The notes under the pieces were generated by a model, which did not search any database, was not told the DNA's origin, and was given only the letters and a program-made list of their open reading frames with translations. Positions 48,086-61,400 of a stretch of DNA of 64,000 nucleotides are shown here, piece after piece (the stretch's first letter is position 1; the number at the start of each line of letters is the position of its first letter). The translations under genes were made by a program, and so were the position numbers. The stretch is from NCBI RefSeq assembly GCF_010183535.1, contig NC_071333.1, forward strand, positions 12,894,587 through 12,958,586, written 5' to 3'. Source of the stretch: Caenorhabditis remanei. Taxonomy: Eukaryota > Nematoda > Chromadorea > Rhabditida > Rhabditidae.

Positions 48086-51000
48086 ATGCGTGAGCTATTG
48101 CTCATATGCATTCTCGGATGGGTCGATTCTCAATTGCTTGAGAAATCAAGATCAGTTTGGGTGGAACAGGGTCTTGTTCGAGGAAATATTTATAATATTG
48201 ATGGAAAGCACATCCAGATTTTCAGAGGGATTCCATACGCTGAACCACCTATTGGTGATTTGAGATTGAAGGTGAGCGTCTAACTAGTGCAGAACATTTA
48301 AAAAAAAACTATAAATTCCATTGTGTCTGACTTCTTAAACTCATAATTGTTTCCTATTCTTCAAACTTTGACCAGCAGAACAAAGAGAAGAAAAAATGAC
48401 AGGATTCAAAAAATCATCTGTTGTTTTCCATGTGTCGTTCTCATAACTGTCCTTTTCGTAGTTGTCATTATGACGGCTCAAAACAGTTGTTCATTTCTTC
48501 AGCCACCAGTGAAAAAAACTCGCTGGCACCAGGAACTTCCTGCTGTTGAGTATGGGCCGCCTTGCCTGCAATTCATGGATTTTCATAAGAATGACAAGTT
48601 CGCAAAGGCTAATATGGATAGACAAAACGAGGATTGCTTGTATTTGAACGTGTTCAGCCCATATGTAAGACAATTATAGGTATTTATTAAGTCGAAGGTT
48701 CTTAAATTTAGGACACCGATGATGAATCAAAGACGTATCCAATTCTTGTTTGGATTCATGGAGGATCGTTCTTGGCAGGCTCCGCAGACACTGGAATCGA
48801 CATGGAAGTTATCGCAGCTAACATTGTCTCAAAGGGAATTGCGTTCGTTTCAATAAACTATCGTCTAGGACCACTTGGATTCATGAATTATCAAAATGGT
48901 GATAAACTGGAAGGAAATTTCGGAATATGGGACATGGTAATGGCCTTACAATGGATTCAGTCAAATATGAAACAAGTAAGACAAGTTTCATTTAGTATTC
49001 TGAAATTGTTTGTGGGTTTCAGTTCAACGGAGATCCAACCAGAGTTACAGTCATGGGCGAGAGTGCTGGTGGTGCTGCATCAAGTCTACTCGCATTATCT
49101 CCAAGAACAACTGGTCAGTTTTGAAACCGCTTGCCGTTTAGTTAAGTTTCCATACAGGCCTTCTCCATCAAGCAATCATAATGAGTGGATCATCGATGGC
49201 TGGTTGGGCGATCCACCGTCACAGTCAACCTGCATACTCTGTCGACAACTTGGTGGCGTACTTCAGGTCTCTTGATGCGGGGTACATTCTAAGAGTCATT
49301 TGCGATTAGCTTCCCTTTGTTAATGTTATGTTTCTAGTTGCTTCCTGCTTCGCTCCCCCTCTCCCCTCTATTGTTTCAGTTGCTTCAACTATGACTCACG
49401 CTTTTGCTAACATGGGACTACTTATGCTTGATAGATTATAGTTTCTCAACTATTTATTAGTTTTTTAGATGTGAGAAGTGGATTAATGAGGAAGACACCA
49501 AAGAAGTTGTTGGCGATGAATACCAACATTTGACACAATCGGTTATCAGATCTTCGCTGTGTAACTATCAAAATGTAAAAATCAATTGTCTTACTGTAAG
49601 TACTAACAATATCTAGCATAATACCAATGTAGTATTTTAGGATGACATGGCTCAAACTGACAAACTCAGTTGTCTTCGAAAGGAACTGAATTTCTCATCT
49701 CCATTGTTCCGTAAAGCGCTTGCTGCAGAGGTAAAAAAATAATTCTAGCTCTCTTCCCAACAACTTTCTTTCAGCTTGGTGTCTCCAAAATGGTGGTTGA
49801 CGGAGATTTGGTTCCTGCATCCGGTGTCTCCCTGGTTCGAAACAATGCCCGAATTCCCATCATGACTGGTGTGGCACGCAAAGAGTGGGGTCACAAGAAG
49901 GGTAATGTGACATTGATTCAATTATTTGCGAGTTCAATTCAACTGATGGATTTTGTGTTTCAGCAATGTTTTACAACATGCACCAACGGGATGGATTGAA
50001 GAGGAGTGACGTTGAAGAACAAGTTTATAGAATAATTGATAATAGTTTCCACGAGACAGCGTCTGAGAAGTTGGCTAATTCGACAATCCAATTGATTGCA
50101 AATGCAACAATTGTTAGGTATTGTCATTTATTCAGCTTGAGAAATTCATTGGCTGGATTTGCAGGTATCTGGAAACCCCCAACAACGATTTCAATGCTGA
50201 CCAAGTGGTTGGTGCTTTGCAAAAGCTGGAATCCGACATTGAATTTGTCTCTCCTTGCGAAAGAGAAGTTTCTGCTTACGTCGAGAGAGGTGTCCCAGTA
50301 TATCTCTACTCTTTTGACTACGTACCCAAGAGTCCAATTCTTGAATCGGTAATTGAGTTCTTTGCGTCATTTCTCTCATCTAGTTGTCATTCAGGAACGC
50401 AAAATCTATTCGTTGTTTGGAACGAAACCGGTCGAAATGAGGCGCACGGAGAAATCTGAGATTTGTTAGTTTTTCGCATGTTTTTTATTATTTTGATGGC
50501 AGAGTACAACAACAGACATATGATTTTTTGCCCTCTGACAATGGTTCAAGTTTCATATTTCCAGTGGACAAAGCTGCGTTCCATGGTCTGGATCATGCAT
50601 TCATTTTTTCGAAAGGATACAGCAGTAACTTTGAAATCTCCCCATACACGAAACGTGAGGAGACCATGTCAAAAATCCTATGCACAATGCTAACAAATTT
50701 TGTTAAAGTTGGAGATCCGTCCACTTCCAGGTTGGGAGCGAAAAACAGCTAGATATGACTCAGACCCACTCGAAATTATTCAGATTCTCATGGCCAGTCT
50801 TCTCAGGAAATAACACCCAACACGTCTCAATGGACGTTCCACTCAAGTAAATATAGTGTTTTCTTTTTTTTTGGTCTCATAATGACGAATGAGTAATTGT
50901 TTTTAATTCAGACTTCTCGAGGGTGAGATTCATTTCCCTGACGCTCAATTCTGGAACACCGAGGCTGAATTAATAACAAGATATGTGTCAAAAGACTCGG

Positions 51001-51203
51001 AGACTGATTTGGATCCGGATGCAGATTTGACGAATGAAGAGAGAGTCCAATTGTCGGCGTATCGTCGTTCGTGGTATGCTCTCTGGGTGCTCGTCATCAT
51101 TATCTCTGTGTTGGTATGGGCTTACGTGGGATATTGCGCTTGTAACAAATCAAAAAGTCCGAGAAGCCAACCATATAACAACATTCTCATTACAAAATCT
51201 TGA
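48086..51203 (+). CDS. Membrane-anchored type-B carboxylesterase
   Basis: Fourteen exons from 48086 (48086-48271, 48503-48664, 48712-48975, 49023-49113, 49158-49266, 49469-49595, 49641-49730, 49775-49901, 49964-50117, 50165-50348, 50395-50464, 50505-50730, 50784-50846, 50912-51203) give about 714 residues. It has a signal peptide, the EDCLYLNVFSP signature, the oxyanion-hole HGG and the nucleophile motif GESAGG (Ser about 218). A Glu in the RKEWG segment (about 380) and a His in AAFHGLDHAF (about 548) complete a plausible triad, so the protein may be an active esterase rather than a dead neuroligin-like one. Unusually for a digestive esterase, the C-terminus has an acidic linker, one membrane span and a short cytoplasmic tail, the neuroligin/gliotactin layout. 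Exon 5 may instead extend to 49280 (both ends keep phase). Exon 12 uses the second AG of a tandem AGAG acceptor. From recalled map order it may be T07H6.1. Confidence 0.88.
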
Positions 51204-54200
51204 AGAAATAAGCCCTATTTTCAATTGTATCTGTACTCTGAAACGATTTTCGGCAGATTTTAATTTCTGTATTCTTGCTTTTCCCGATGCATTCCTGTTT
51301 GTTTCCCTATTTTGAAATTTTAGAATTATCCCCTTTTCTGTTCTATGCTTAGCTGGTGATTTTGACTGATTTTCAGTTCTGAAATGTTGAAAAATAAATA
51401 TGTACAACTTGTTATTGAATGATTCTTGAAATAAGAGAAATGGAAGTTTATGAAGTGCAAGACGCCCGTTTCCGTAAATTCAGGAAAGTAAGTTTGAACA
51501 CATGCTTAGTCCAACAAGTCGTGATATTTTTCACATTGACGCACACATTTCCGGTAGTTGAAAAGTCGCAGAAAAAGGTGCGTTATTTGAGAAGGTAGCC
51601 ATTTCCAAAACATCTTGTAGTCCAACCAGCACGTGGCTTTTTATTCTATTTTTCAATGTGTTGTTGGTGCATCGAACTGATCATTTGTTTCTGAGGTTTA
51701 TGAACATTTTTCTTACATGACCAATATTTCTATTTCAGATGACATCGGAAGGGAGAAATTCGAGACCCATATCGAAATAAGACTTTTCTCAACAATTTTT
51801 GTCATTGACCAGTCACTTCCGTTTCCAAAATGAAGCGGAGGTCTGGTTTGGCTTCCTGAAATAATTCTACGCACTGAATGAGTTCAATTTGATTTATTTT
51901 AGTCTCCTCTTGTTTCATCTAGATGACATTAAAACACGCCCATTTTTATTTTTACCGATTTGCACGACTCTACGATGCCTCACACTTCTGAAAGTCTATA
52001 ATTAGTATGTTCCCTCTTTTTTTGAAACAAAAAGTGCAACAAAGATTCTCGTTTTGTAAAGAATATGGAATAGAGGTGCTAACATAATTGCTTATTAGCT
52101 CAAAGTTTTTTTCTTTTTTGTTGCAAAAAAAAATGAGGAAGTTGGACAAGGGTCCAACTTGTTTACTTTTTAGAAAGGATTCACAAGTGTTTTTCATCCA
52201 GGAATCTTATTATCCCAACTTTCCATCTAACTAATTGTAGGATTCCTAAAATGATGTCATTTGTCACTAGTTTTTGATGGAGCTATGGATGCAAAATTTG
52301 CATTCTTTTTTTTTTTTGAAGTATAAGAATGTAATGCAATGTTTTCAAAATGTGGAAAACCTCAGAAAAAGGGAATTAGGATTAGGAAGGGCACATTTCA
52401 GACAGATTCAGATTTTCTTTTTCCATCCCGATGCTAGCCATTTTCAAAACGACACCAAATTCATGTAGTACGTCACATCGTTTTTAGTTCGCAATGATTT
52501 TTTTCTTGGTCAAGTATCGTTTTTTAGATAACAAATAAGATATTATTTGTTCAGTGCTAACTGATACATACTGCCAGACAAGCGAAACCTTCAGATAGGG
52601 TCGGTGCGTTCGAATTTCAATTTTTCCGCCACCATGTTTCTCAATGTTTACCCAAATTTATCTTGAGACACTGGAGAATGGGCGGAGCTTGGGAGAACCC
52701 TCGAGAGCTCTCAGTCATCTAATGACATCTATGCCAATTCTAGCTTCACCGGTTACCGATAACAGAGAAACCACTATTTTCTTTAAGATTTTCTCACAAT
52801 TATTCGTCAGAATCTCAAAAATTCTGTCGCTGGTGACGACTTTGCGGTTAATTATTCAAGATTATGTAGTAATTCGATCCGAGTCAAGACGAATTCGGAG
52901 TGGAGTCGATTGCCTAAACAAGACGGCGGGGTGGTAGAAACTGAGACGAGACCTTTCATTGAGTGGGTTGATGTACTACAACTTTTTCTTTTGCGATTTC
53001 TTCCCGAATTCTAGAAAATTCGGAAATGACACAGTAGTTTGAATTAGAACATAGACAGCTCTTAGAATTTTCATCTTCTTCGAACAACTTCACATGATAT
53101 TTGTTCAAAAAAACGCGAGACTTTCACCGGACAGAAAACCACTTTAATTTTGAAATCCAACCAGCATATATTCTTTCATCTTTGCACGAATGTTTTATGT
53201 ATGTTAATTTTTGCATTGATTCAAACAGATTACATCTCATTTTTGTATTATTAAACCGGAGATTTCTAATAGAACATTAGTTCAACTTCTCAATATTCAA
53301 ACCATTGAAGAGAGCATCAATCGTAATATCTACATGGCAACAGAACAAAACATTTTATGTGTTCAGCATTAGTCCAAACTACATTAGTTTCCATGACGCA
53401 CCTAATTGACCATCACCACCACACACACTCTTTCTCTCCTTTCGAGTTCACGTTTCGTAAAGTTTGCTTTGACACCACAACTCATCCCTCCCATTCATTA
53501 TCTTACTCATTTCATGAACCTTGATTGTTGGAGTCCAGGACCCACTCGCGCCAGTCTCCTCTATGTCATATTCCAAATTGCGCGTCTTCTGTAATCACAT
53601 GCTTCTTCCGTTTGAACAAAACAAATCTGATGACTAGGCGAGGATCCGTGATGCTCACCTCTTCCTCCTTGTCTTCATATACACTCATCAGGGTCCCGTC
53701 CCTTCTCGAGCAATTATTCGTTGTCGGAGGACCAAATTTATTCATATTCTCTTCCTTTTACTTTCCTCTTTTTCCTCACATGACAAGCGAGACAAAAAAT
53801 AATAAAAATAAACAGATAAAAGAAAAAAATGAGGCGGAGCCGAGAAGGTCTGAAAATGAAAATGCGACAAGGAGAGAAAAAATGGAAGGAGAGAAAGAAA
53901 ACTGTGTTGAATTTCAACCTAAGAGATCCCTCTTGTGATCCACTCAAACCTTCTTTGTAGTCTCATATGACTACTATATCCCCTCAGGCAACCTTTTTTC
54001 GGCCAGCCAAGTGTGTAAAGCTACTAGTTGGATTTATGAAATAATATTCATCTCATTTTCAGAGAAAAAAGTTGCTCAGTTTCTTATTAAAAGTTCTACA
54101 CACTTTCATTATCGTTGCTTTTTTTTTTAGTTTCATCCTTTTTTCGTCATCGAGAATAGAGATTTGAGAAATATTTTAGATTCCACTCGAGGAAAAAGAA

Positions 54201-56012
54201 GATCAAAGGTACAGACTGAATTTCAACTGTGCACTCAATGAACTTTTCAAGTTTTCCAAAAAAAAGTCATAATCCGTTTTATTACAAATCCGAGTATTCC
54301 AAACATCCAGAAAACGTCATTTTAATCGGTTTTGACTCAGCCAATATATTTCTGTCATTTCCATTCCTAGACACCACCCTAAGAGTTTTCGTTGCTGTTT
54401 TCGAACATGTTTTGTTCCTTCCTCGTTTCATAAAATAATATCTCATTTTTTGGGTACTTCTCCTTCAACGAATTTCATTGTCTTTTGCAGTGTCTTTTTT
54501 TCATTCATTTACGCATTTTCCTTGTTATCTCTCTGATGGATCACTTGCCGGATAGAACATTTTTCTCATTTTGCACGTCGTTTTGTAATCGGCAGTATTT
54601 TTGTTGTCACAAGCGTCAGGGTCGTGAAAAGTGCAATTTTCGAATTTTGCAAAAAGAAATAAGGGGAGGTCTCGCAACCGAAAATTAACTATACAACAAA
54701 TCCACTTGGTTTCATTTTATTCTTCGTGGAGAAATAAAAGAAAAGAAGGAGAAAAAGGACAAATTCTCTTCTGCATTTAGTAAAAGATTATTGCACTATT
54801 AAAAAATGTGCACCTCATTCTTTTCTTTTGTTTTTTAACTTTTATTCTCTGAATAATTCCTTGCAAAATTGTATAACACTTCTCAACAATCCGAGATACA
54901 TAAGTAGTTCTGAATGATCGTATATAAGCTTCTAGGCTATATGAATTTTATATCATTGCAAAGTTACAAAACATCTTCGATCATATCACATTGTTCCATG
55001 TTTCACAGTTCATTGAATTTCCTTTTGCAGAGCGTCTCTCCATCTGACATATGTTCTTAAAGACCAACTTTTAAGTGTCATAACTAGTACGTTTCATAAA
55101 CAAAGCCAATTTCACAAATCCCTGCAAAAAGTAGTACTAGTCTGAAGATCAAGGAATTGTTGGTTTTATCCGGACTCTGATCCGCCTATCATTACTAAAC
55201 GGGGTGCTTGCATCAGAGTTTTTTTCTGTCCGCCAGTAACAGGATTAACCAGGAATAAAACGCCGTCCCGATACTTTATCTATTTATAAAGAGGACATTT
55301 AAAAAAGGAAAACGACATTTGTCTCACTCATTACTCTGATGCATGCTAGAAAAAATGGAATGGCTAAGTCTTGAGCATGGCCACTTTCAATTTGCAACAT
55401 TCGCTCTTGATCCCCCTTCGGGGCGGGTCCTCGAATGGAAATTAGTTTTATAGAGAAAGAAAAGGATGGGTGGATAGGAGATAGGATGAATGTTTTTTTT
55501 TCATCTCTCGTCCTCTTTCCCCCCTTTGCAAAGAACATCTTTCTTTTCCATTCCCGCCACCCTTCATTTCCGGGCGTCATGTCGTTAGGAAAGGGAACGA
55601 GAGCCACTGGTTACTTTGCACTTTCTCGCTTTTTGCACATTTTCGGTGTAGCGGCAGTAGTAGTCACTCACATGGTTTAGCCTAGAAAGTTCATATGATA
55701 AAACTAGATCATGCTCAGCTAACCTGGTTTTTCAAAGGTCTCTAATCAAATGAACATGTTATTTTTCACCTGCTCCAGAATGAAAGCAGAAAACCACAAG
55801 ACGTATGTATTTTCAATAACCCGTAGATCATGTTGTCTATGTAGTAGTCCTCTAGGTTTCTATCGTGTCAATGATATTCCTCTCTCTCATCACGTTGCCA
55901 AATTCATCCATCATTTTCGCCTGAATCCTCTTCCTTGTCGCCCTCTAATTTATCTCCTTGCCTTTTTTTTGTGACTTGCTAACAATGTGTTTCATTTTCA
56001 TTTTTTCACAGA
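51204..56012. other. Intergenic between the esterase and the GPCR
   Basis: No supported gene. A perfect 9-bp stem with four-base loop lies at 52139-52160. A C-rich UUCG hairpin-like sequence is near 55411-55425, and a TATA-like TTTATAAAG lies at about 55283. The rest is AT-rich with pyrimidine tracts. TTTTTTCACAG one base before 56013 is the GPCR acceptor. Confidence 0.5.
52139..52160. other. Perfect 9-bp stem with tetraloop
   Basis: AAGTTGGAC (52139-52147), loop AAGG, GTCCAACTT (52152-52160). It stands alone in intergenic DNA; meaning unknown. Confidence 0.4.
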
Positions 56013-58047
56013 ATGAGTACCGATGATCTGCCGAGGATTCTCGCAAAAACCTGTGAGTACGCGTTCCCATTTTTGGCTGTGTTGGGGATTGTTGGTAATT
56101 CAATCACACTATTTGTGCTGCTGAGCAGATCGATGAGAAGCAGGTGAGTGGAAGTTTGATTTCGTATAGATTTGTTCATTGAACTGTGTTTCTATTATTG
56201 TTGAATGAAGAAAAAAAACTTTTGAATTAAAAGTACATTCTCTGTTTTACAGTACAAATGAGATGCTGGCAGCAGCCGCTTTGAGCGATATGCTCTATCT
56301 TATTTTCATGACTCCGAATCATCTCAGCAGATTGCAGGCTCTCCTCTATTCTGATTGTGTTGGTACGTTCTTATCCGGATTGCTGTTTTGTTTTTTTTCT
56401 ATTTGATAATCTTTTTCTATGATTCTAAAATCAGTGTTGCTTTCAGATGATCCTGGAAAAAAGTGTCCATCTTCATATCACATGTGGTTTGTTGAATATA
56501 AGCATAATCTTGCATTTTTTGTCAATTGGGTCTCAGCGTGCAGTACATGGTTTGTTTTGGAGGGGGTGTTGAAAAAATTTTAATGAAATATCATTTCAGG
56601 TTTATTGTGACGGTTTCATTCGACAGGTTATATGCCATCAAAGCTCCGTTTTCTGCCCGCTTCCAAACGTGAGCCATTTTTAGAACTACGTGTTGAATCA
56701 TAATCGCATCTTTTCCAGATATTGCTCACGACATAATCTCATTGTAATTCCGTTAATCTTATTGCTCACAGGGGCGACATGTTTCCACATGAATTTCAAA
56801 TTATTGGATGACCACACCGGACACACTAATTCAACAGTAAGGCAACAATGTTGGTGAGGACACAAAAAATAATTTTCAATTCAGGTTGACGCCGAAACTA
56901 AAAAATTCTCAGTTTTGCGTGTGTTTACCATCATCATGTTTGTCTTCCATATTCTGATCCCAATGATCCTTCTGATCACATTCCACACATGTTTAGTCTA
57001 CTACCTCCGGAACCGTCTTCGGGTAAGAACTATTAGGGGTTGTATACATATGTAAGTTTTGTTCAGCACTTCTTCCCGACGCGTACCAGAAGTGCTCGAC
57101 ACTCCACAAGGTCCGGAGATGACGTTCCTGCTCCCCTTCTTACTGACGTCACCGACAGATCGGAAGTGGTTCGACATCACTCATCCAACAGGTGCAATAC
57201 CTAATGCTGACTCATAACTTTTTTTTCAAAACGTTATTCAATTTCAGTGGAGTCTGGAATCGGCATGTGAACAAAGCGGAACGACATGTTACATATACAG
57301 TAACTGCAATTGTAACGTGTTACATATTCTCGCATATCCCGTCCGCTGGCTTATACGTCTATATGTAAGTTTGAGATTTGTAATTTTTCTTGTATAATAG
57401 ATAAACAGCAATTATCTCTAATCTAGAAATTTTTGGTAAACACGTGCATGATGAATCAGCGCAATAATTACATGTATTCAATCTGAAATTCCAAGAAAAA
57501 AAAACGTGATTTGTTTTCAGAAATGTATTTCATAACGCACTTTACACAACAAGATGGATGTATGCGAGCGTTCAAGTGTCAACTACTGTAGTCACATGCT
57601 CAAAAGTTGCCAATTTCATACTCTTTTGCATGAGCAGGTATAAAGGACACGTTTGTGTCGGGGTTCATAAAATTCTATTTTACAGCAAACACTTCCGCAA
57701 AGAAATGAAGAAAAAGTTGTGCTTTCTGTTTTGTAAAACCAAAGAAGGAATCAGTCAGAAAGATAGTGCCAACCAGCCCAGAACCAGGTTAGTAATAACC
57801 GATAGATGTATGGCACAGTATGAATATGTGAGTGTCCTCAAAGTTTGTTTCCACGTTAATTGGTCCAGTAATTATTCTATCTCTAACAACGTGCACTTGA
57901 TTTCTGTCTTTCATGTTTATGTGTCATGCATCTATCGTCAGGTTATCCATTCAAGAGAACAATATACTTAAGTGTTTTTAATGATTCAGATTCAGATCCC
58001 TTCCTCTGAATATCATTGGCGACTCAACTAACAACTGTTCTGCTTAA
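56013..58047 (+). CDS. Peptide-type G protein-coupled receptor (SRW/FMRFamide-receptor-like)
   Basis: Eleven exons, 56013-56143, 56253-56362, 56447-56549, 56600-56668, 56719-56836, 56885-57022, 57067-57191, 57248-57364, 57521-57637, 57686-57787 and 57990-58047, give 395 residues with seven hydrophobic spans. TM1 has GNSITL, TM2 has LSDMLYLIF, and the end of TM3 has the G-protein motif DRL in place of DRY. TM7 ends NFILFCMSSKHFRKEM instead of NPxxY, as in nematode SRW and DMSR/FMRFamide receptors. The third intracellular loop is long and Ser/Arg/His-rich. The ligand is probably a neuropeptide; no specific receptor name is supported. The last exon has a tandem acceptor (ATTCAGATTCAG) that could vary the tail by two residues. 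Confidence 0.88.
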
Positions 58048-58462
58048 ACAACATTTAGCTACGGGATTTCTAAATTCTACTGCACCTTCATTCATTTCTA
58101 ACCTTCTTTTTCTTGAAAACTGTCAAATCGAGTTCAAAACTTGTAGGATCATAGACATTAGACTTGCTATCATTTTCTCTTTTTTCACACAGGTATTCTG
58201 ATCCGTTACGGATTATTTGATGATACATACCCTTAAGGTCGAATTGTTTCTTGTCTTTTTCTAAATCTTCACAGAAATCTCAAATTATGCTCCAGATTCT
58301 CCTTTTCTTAAGACTTGTGATCTTTTTCATACTGATTTACAATTTTATGTTATTTGGTATCAACTTTTTTCTGGGTAGATTTATATTATAAAATGATTTA
58401 AATAAACATTTTTCAATATTTTAATACAAATATACATAAACTTTTTCCGTGTTTCGTCGAGA
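58048..58462. other. Convergent 3' region
   Basis: 3' UTRs of the GPCR (+) and the Cys-rich gene (-). AT-rich, with several AATAAA-like signals around 58390-58430. Nothing else seen. Confidence 0.5.
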
Positions 58463-61400
58463 TCAACACTTTCCAGCATTCAACAAAGCTTTCAGATTGT
58501 CTTGTGCCTCCGCATCCATCCAGAATTTGTCTTCATCGTCGTGCATACAAAAAGCTCCGGACTCATGGAATCCTCGTGGGCATTGCGAGACTGAATATTT
58601 TGAATTGGTTTAGAAAAAACAATTTCTAGAGGAAAACTTACAGCATCTTCCGTAAAGCAACATTCCATTGGCACATTGACACTGTGGAACGTTTTTGTCG
58701 CTCTTCTTTTTCTCACAATACGTATTGGGGCATCTGGACTGACATTCGGTGTCGGTTTGACATCCATATTCTCCAGGCCAAAGCTTCCTGAAAAATAACT
58801 AGTATTATTTCAAATTTTTTGTGAGTTTCTTACATTCTACATTCTCCATCAATGCATTTCTCGTTCGGAAGGCATGTTGAGTCAGAATCGAAGTTTTGGA
58901 TATTGGCCACACACTTTCTCTTGGATGCAACATTGAAGAACACTGTAAATTTTTTAATCTTCACTTCATTTTTTGAGGTGTTGTTTAAACTTACAAGGTG
59001 TCTCTGTCATATTCGAGGTTGGTGCAAAAAGCGGACGTCTTCTAGCCGTGGACAATAGGAATTTGCATGGCGAACCATACTGATCACATCCATTTCTAGC
59101 CAAAGTCAGAATAGTCGGTGCCATTTGTTCACAAGTCGCTCCATTTGATGCAGCTCCATTGACACATGAACACACTCCCTGCACACATTGAGAGCAACTG
59201 CTTTGGTATCCATTGCATTGATTCGAGTTTTGGCATCCTGTGCCAGGAACACTGAACGAGACAATAGGGCTTATGCCGCTTGAGCAACACGTGCCCATAG
59301 TACAACTGGAGCCGGACGGACAAACATTGTTGGGCGAGCATTGGCAAACTGCGTTGGATCTGGTTGGGCACACTGGTTCCATTGACAGAAGACAGCAACC
59401 ACCTGTAAAATCTTATATAATCCATTGTAAACATTGTTTATTGAATCTTAAATGAAAATGAAACCAAAAGGCATACCTAATGGAGTGCAGCCGTACCCTG
59501 GTGGGCATTCAGCTCCTCTGTAACATCTCATAGAAGCTCTTCCTCCATTTGGACACAGTGGTAGTGGTTCCAAACAACATCCACGTCCTGAAATCACTTT
59601 TCAAGTTATCGACTTGAAAATACTTATAAATACATACCCTCACAAATATAACCGATTGGGCATGAGTTAGCCATTCCGCAAACAGACGACGCAATGCTAC
59701 CGCTTGAACACATTGGCATTGGGCAACAGACTCCATTTTCGCATTGCTGAAATGATCAAAGTTCATATTTGCTTTTCAAGAATCTTCAGGCAGGCCTATT
59801 CCATTTTTAAAATTACTCACGTTTCCTGGTGGGCACCCGATTCCCATGACGCATCTCTGCACAGACATTAATCCACTTGGACATCTTGGAAGAGAGCAGC
59901 ATCCGCTGTTAACACATTCAAATCCAGTTCCACACTTTCCAGTACACATAGAAATAGCAAATCCTCCTGCTGGACACGATGGAAGATCACAACATCCACC
60001 ATTCATACATGTCTGCCCTACTGGACAACAATTCGAGCATCCAGCAGCACATCTTTGAGTGGATGCAACGTTGTTCGGGCATGACGGAAGTGGACAACAG
60101 GCTCCGTTATTGCAATCGACGCCGATTCTTCCGCAATCCAAGGTTCTGGTGCAAATTCCGAGAGCAGTGATGCCATTCGAGCATCTTGGAAGTGGGCAGC
60201 AGAGTCCTTCCATACAAGCTTGTCCCATTGGGCATCCATTAACTGCTGAACATCTTCCACGAGCAGTGACACCGTTTGGACAGAATGGAATTGGACAACA
60301 ACCTCCGTTAGAGCACTCGAGATTTGGTCCACATTCAGCAGCAACAAGGCATCGTTTTTGGGAAATCATTCCGTTTGAGCATACTGGGAGTTTGACTGGT
60401 TCTTGACAGCAAGTGGTTTTTGAGTAGCAGCTTCCAACTCCACAAGAACCAGATGAACAGAAACCGACGGCGTTCTGCAAGAAGAAAACTAAATTTTGAT
60501 TCACAAATCGTCAAAAATTACCTGTCCAGTTGGGCATCTAATCGGACAACAAGCTCCTTGGAAGCAAGCATTGTTTGGACCACACCCTTGAGAGCAAGAC
60601 GTTGTAGAAGGTGTACCATCAGGACAGAGTAAGACTACATTGTATACAATATCCGTAGACGGTTGCTGTTGGAGTGGACAACACATCGCGAGTTGTTCGT
60701 TGCATTGTGTTCCGGAAGGGCATGATCCACAAACACCGAATGGTGGAGAGTATGATCCAGGACAGAGGGCTGAAAAGTAGGAGTGATAATTTTACAAAAA
60801 ACAATTTCGTGAAGTAAAAAAATGAAGTAAAATCGGCTAATTATCAAGAGCTCAACAATCATTAGGATTATGTGCGCGTAACGAACGGTCAAGTACGCAG
60901 AGTTCACACTCATTGCGTACCGGTTGCCATATACTACGACACTTCATCTACTACGACACTGCTGAGCATTGTACCAGAAAAACAACGTTTAAAGAAATCA
61001 GCACTGTTTCAGAGAAAGAGAAGGCCAATTTCAGAGAAAGAAAAAGACAAATGATTTCAGAGAAAGAAAAAGGCAAACTTTTTTTACATTAAAACTTACT
61101 AATTTTGATCATTCCGGTTGGCTGCTCGTTTACTGGAACGGGACAACATCCAAGCCCTGGGGTACAAGCAGAATCTGTAAATCTCGAAGATTTTAATATT
61201 ATTCCGATTGTTTCCACTTACACTGCGGACACTGCTCGTTACATGAACCAAGTGGTGGGACATTTGATCCGGGGCACACTGAAAAATGGGAATCTATGTG
61301 TGTTTTGTTTATTATTCTAGCTTACGTGGTGCTTGGTGTTGGATGAGATTATTCAGGTTCAGAGTATCTGTTTGTTGGCAACAAACTTTCTGAAATGTTT

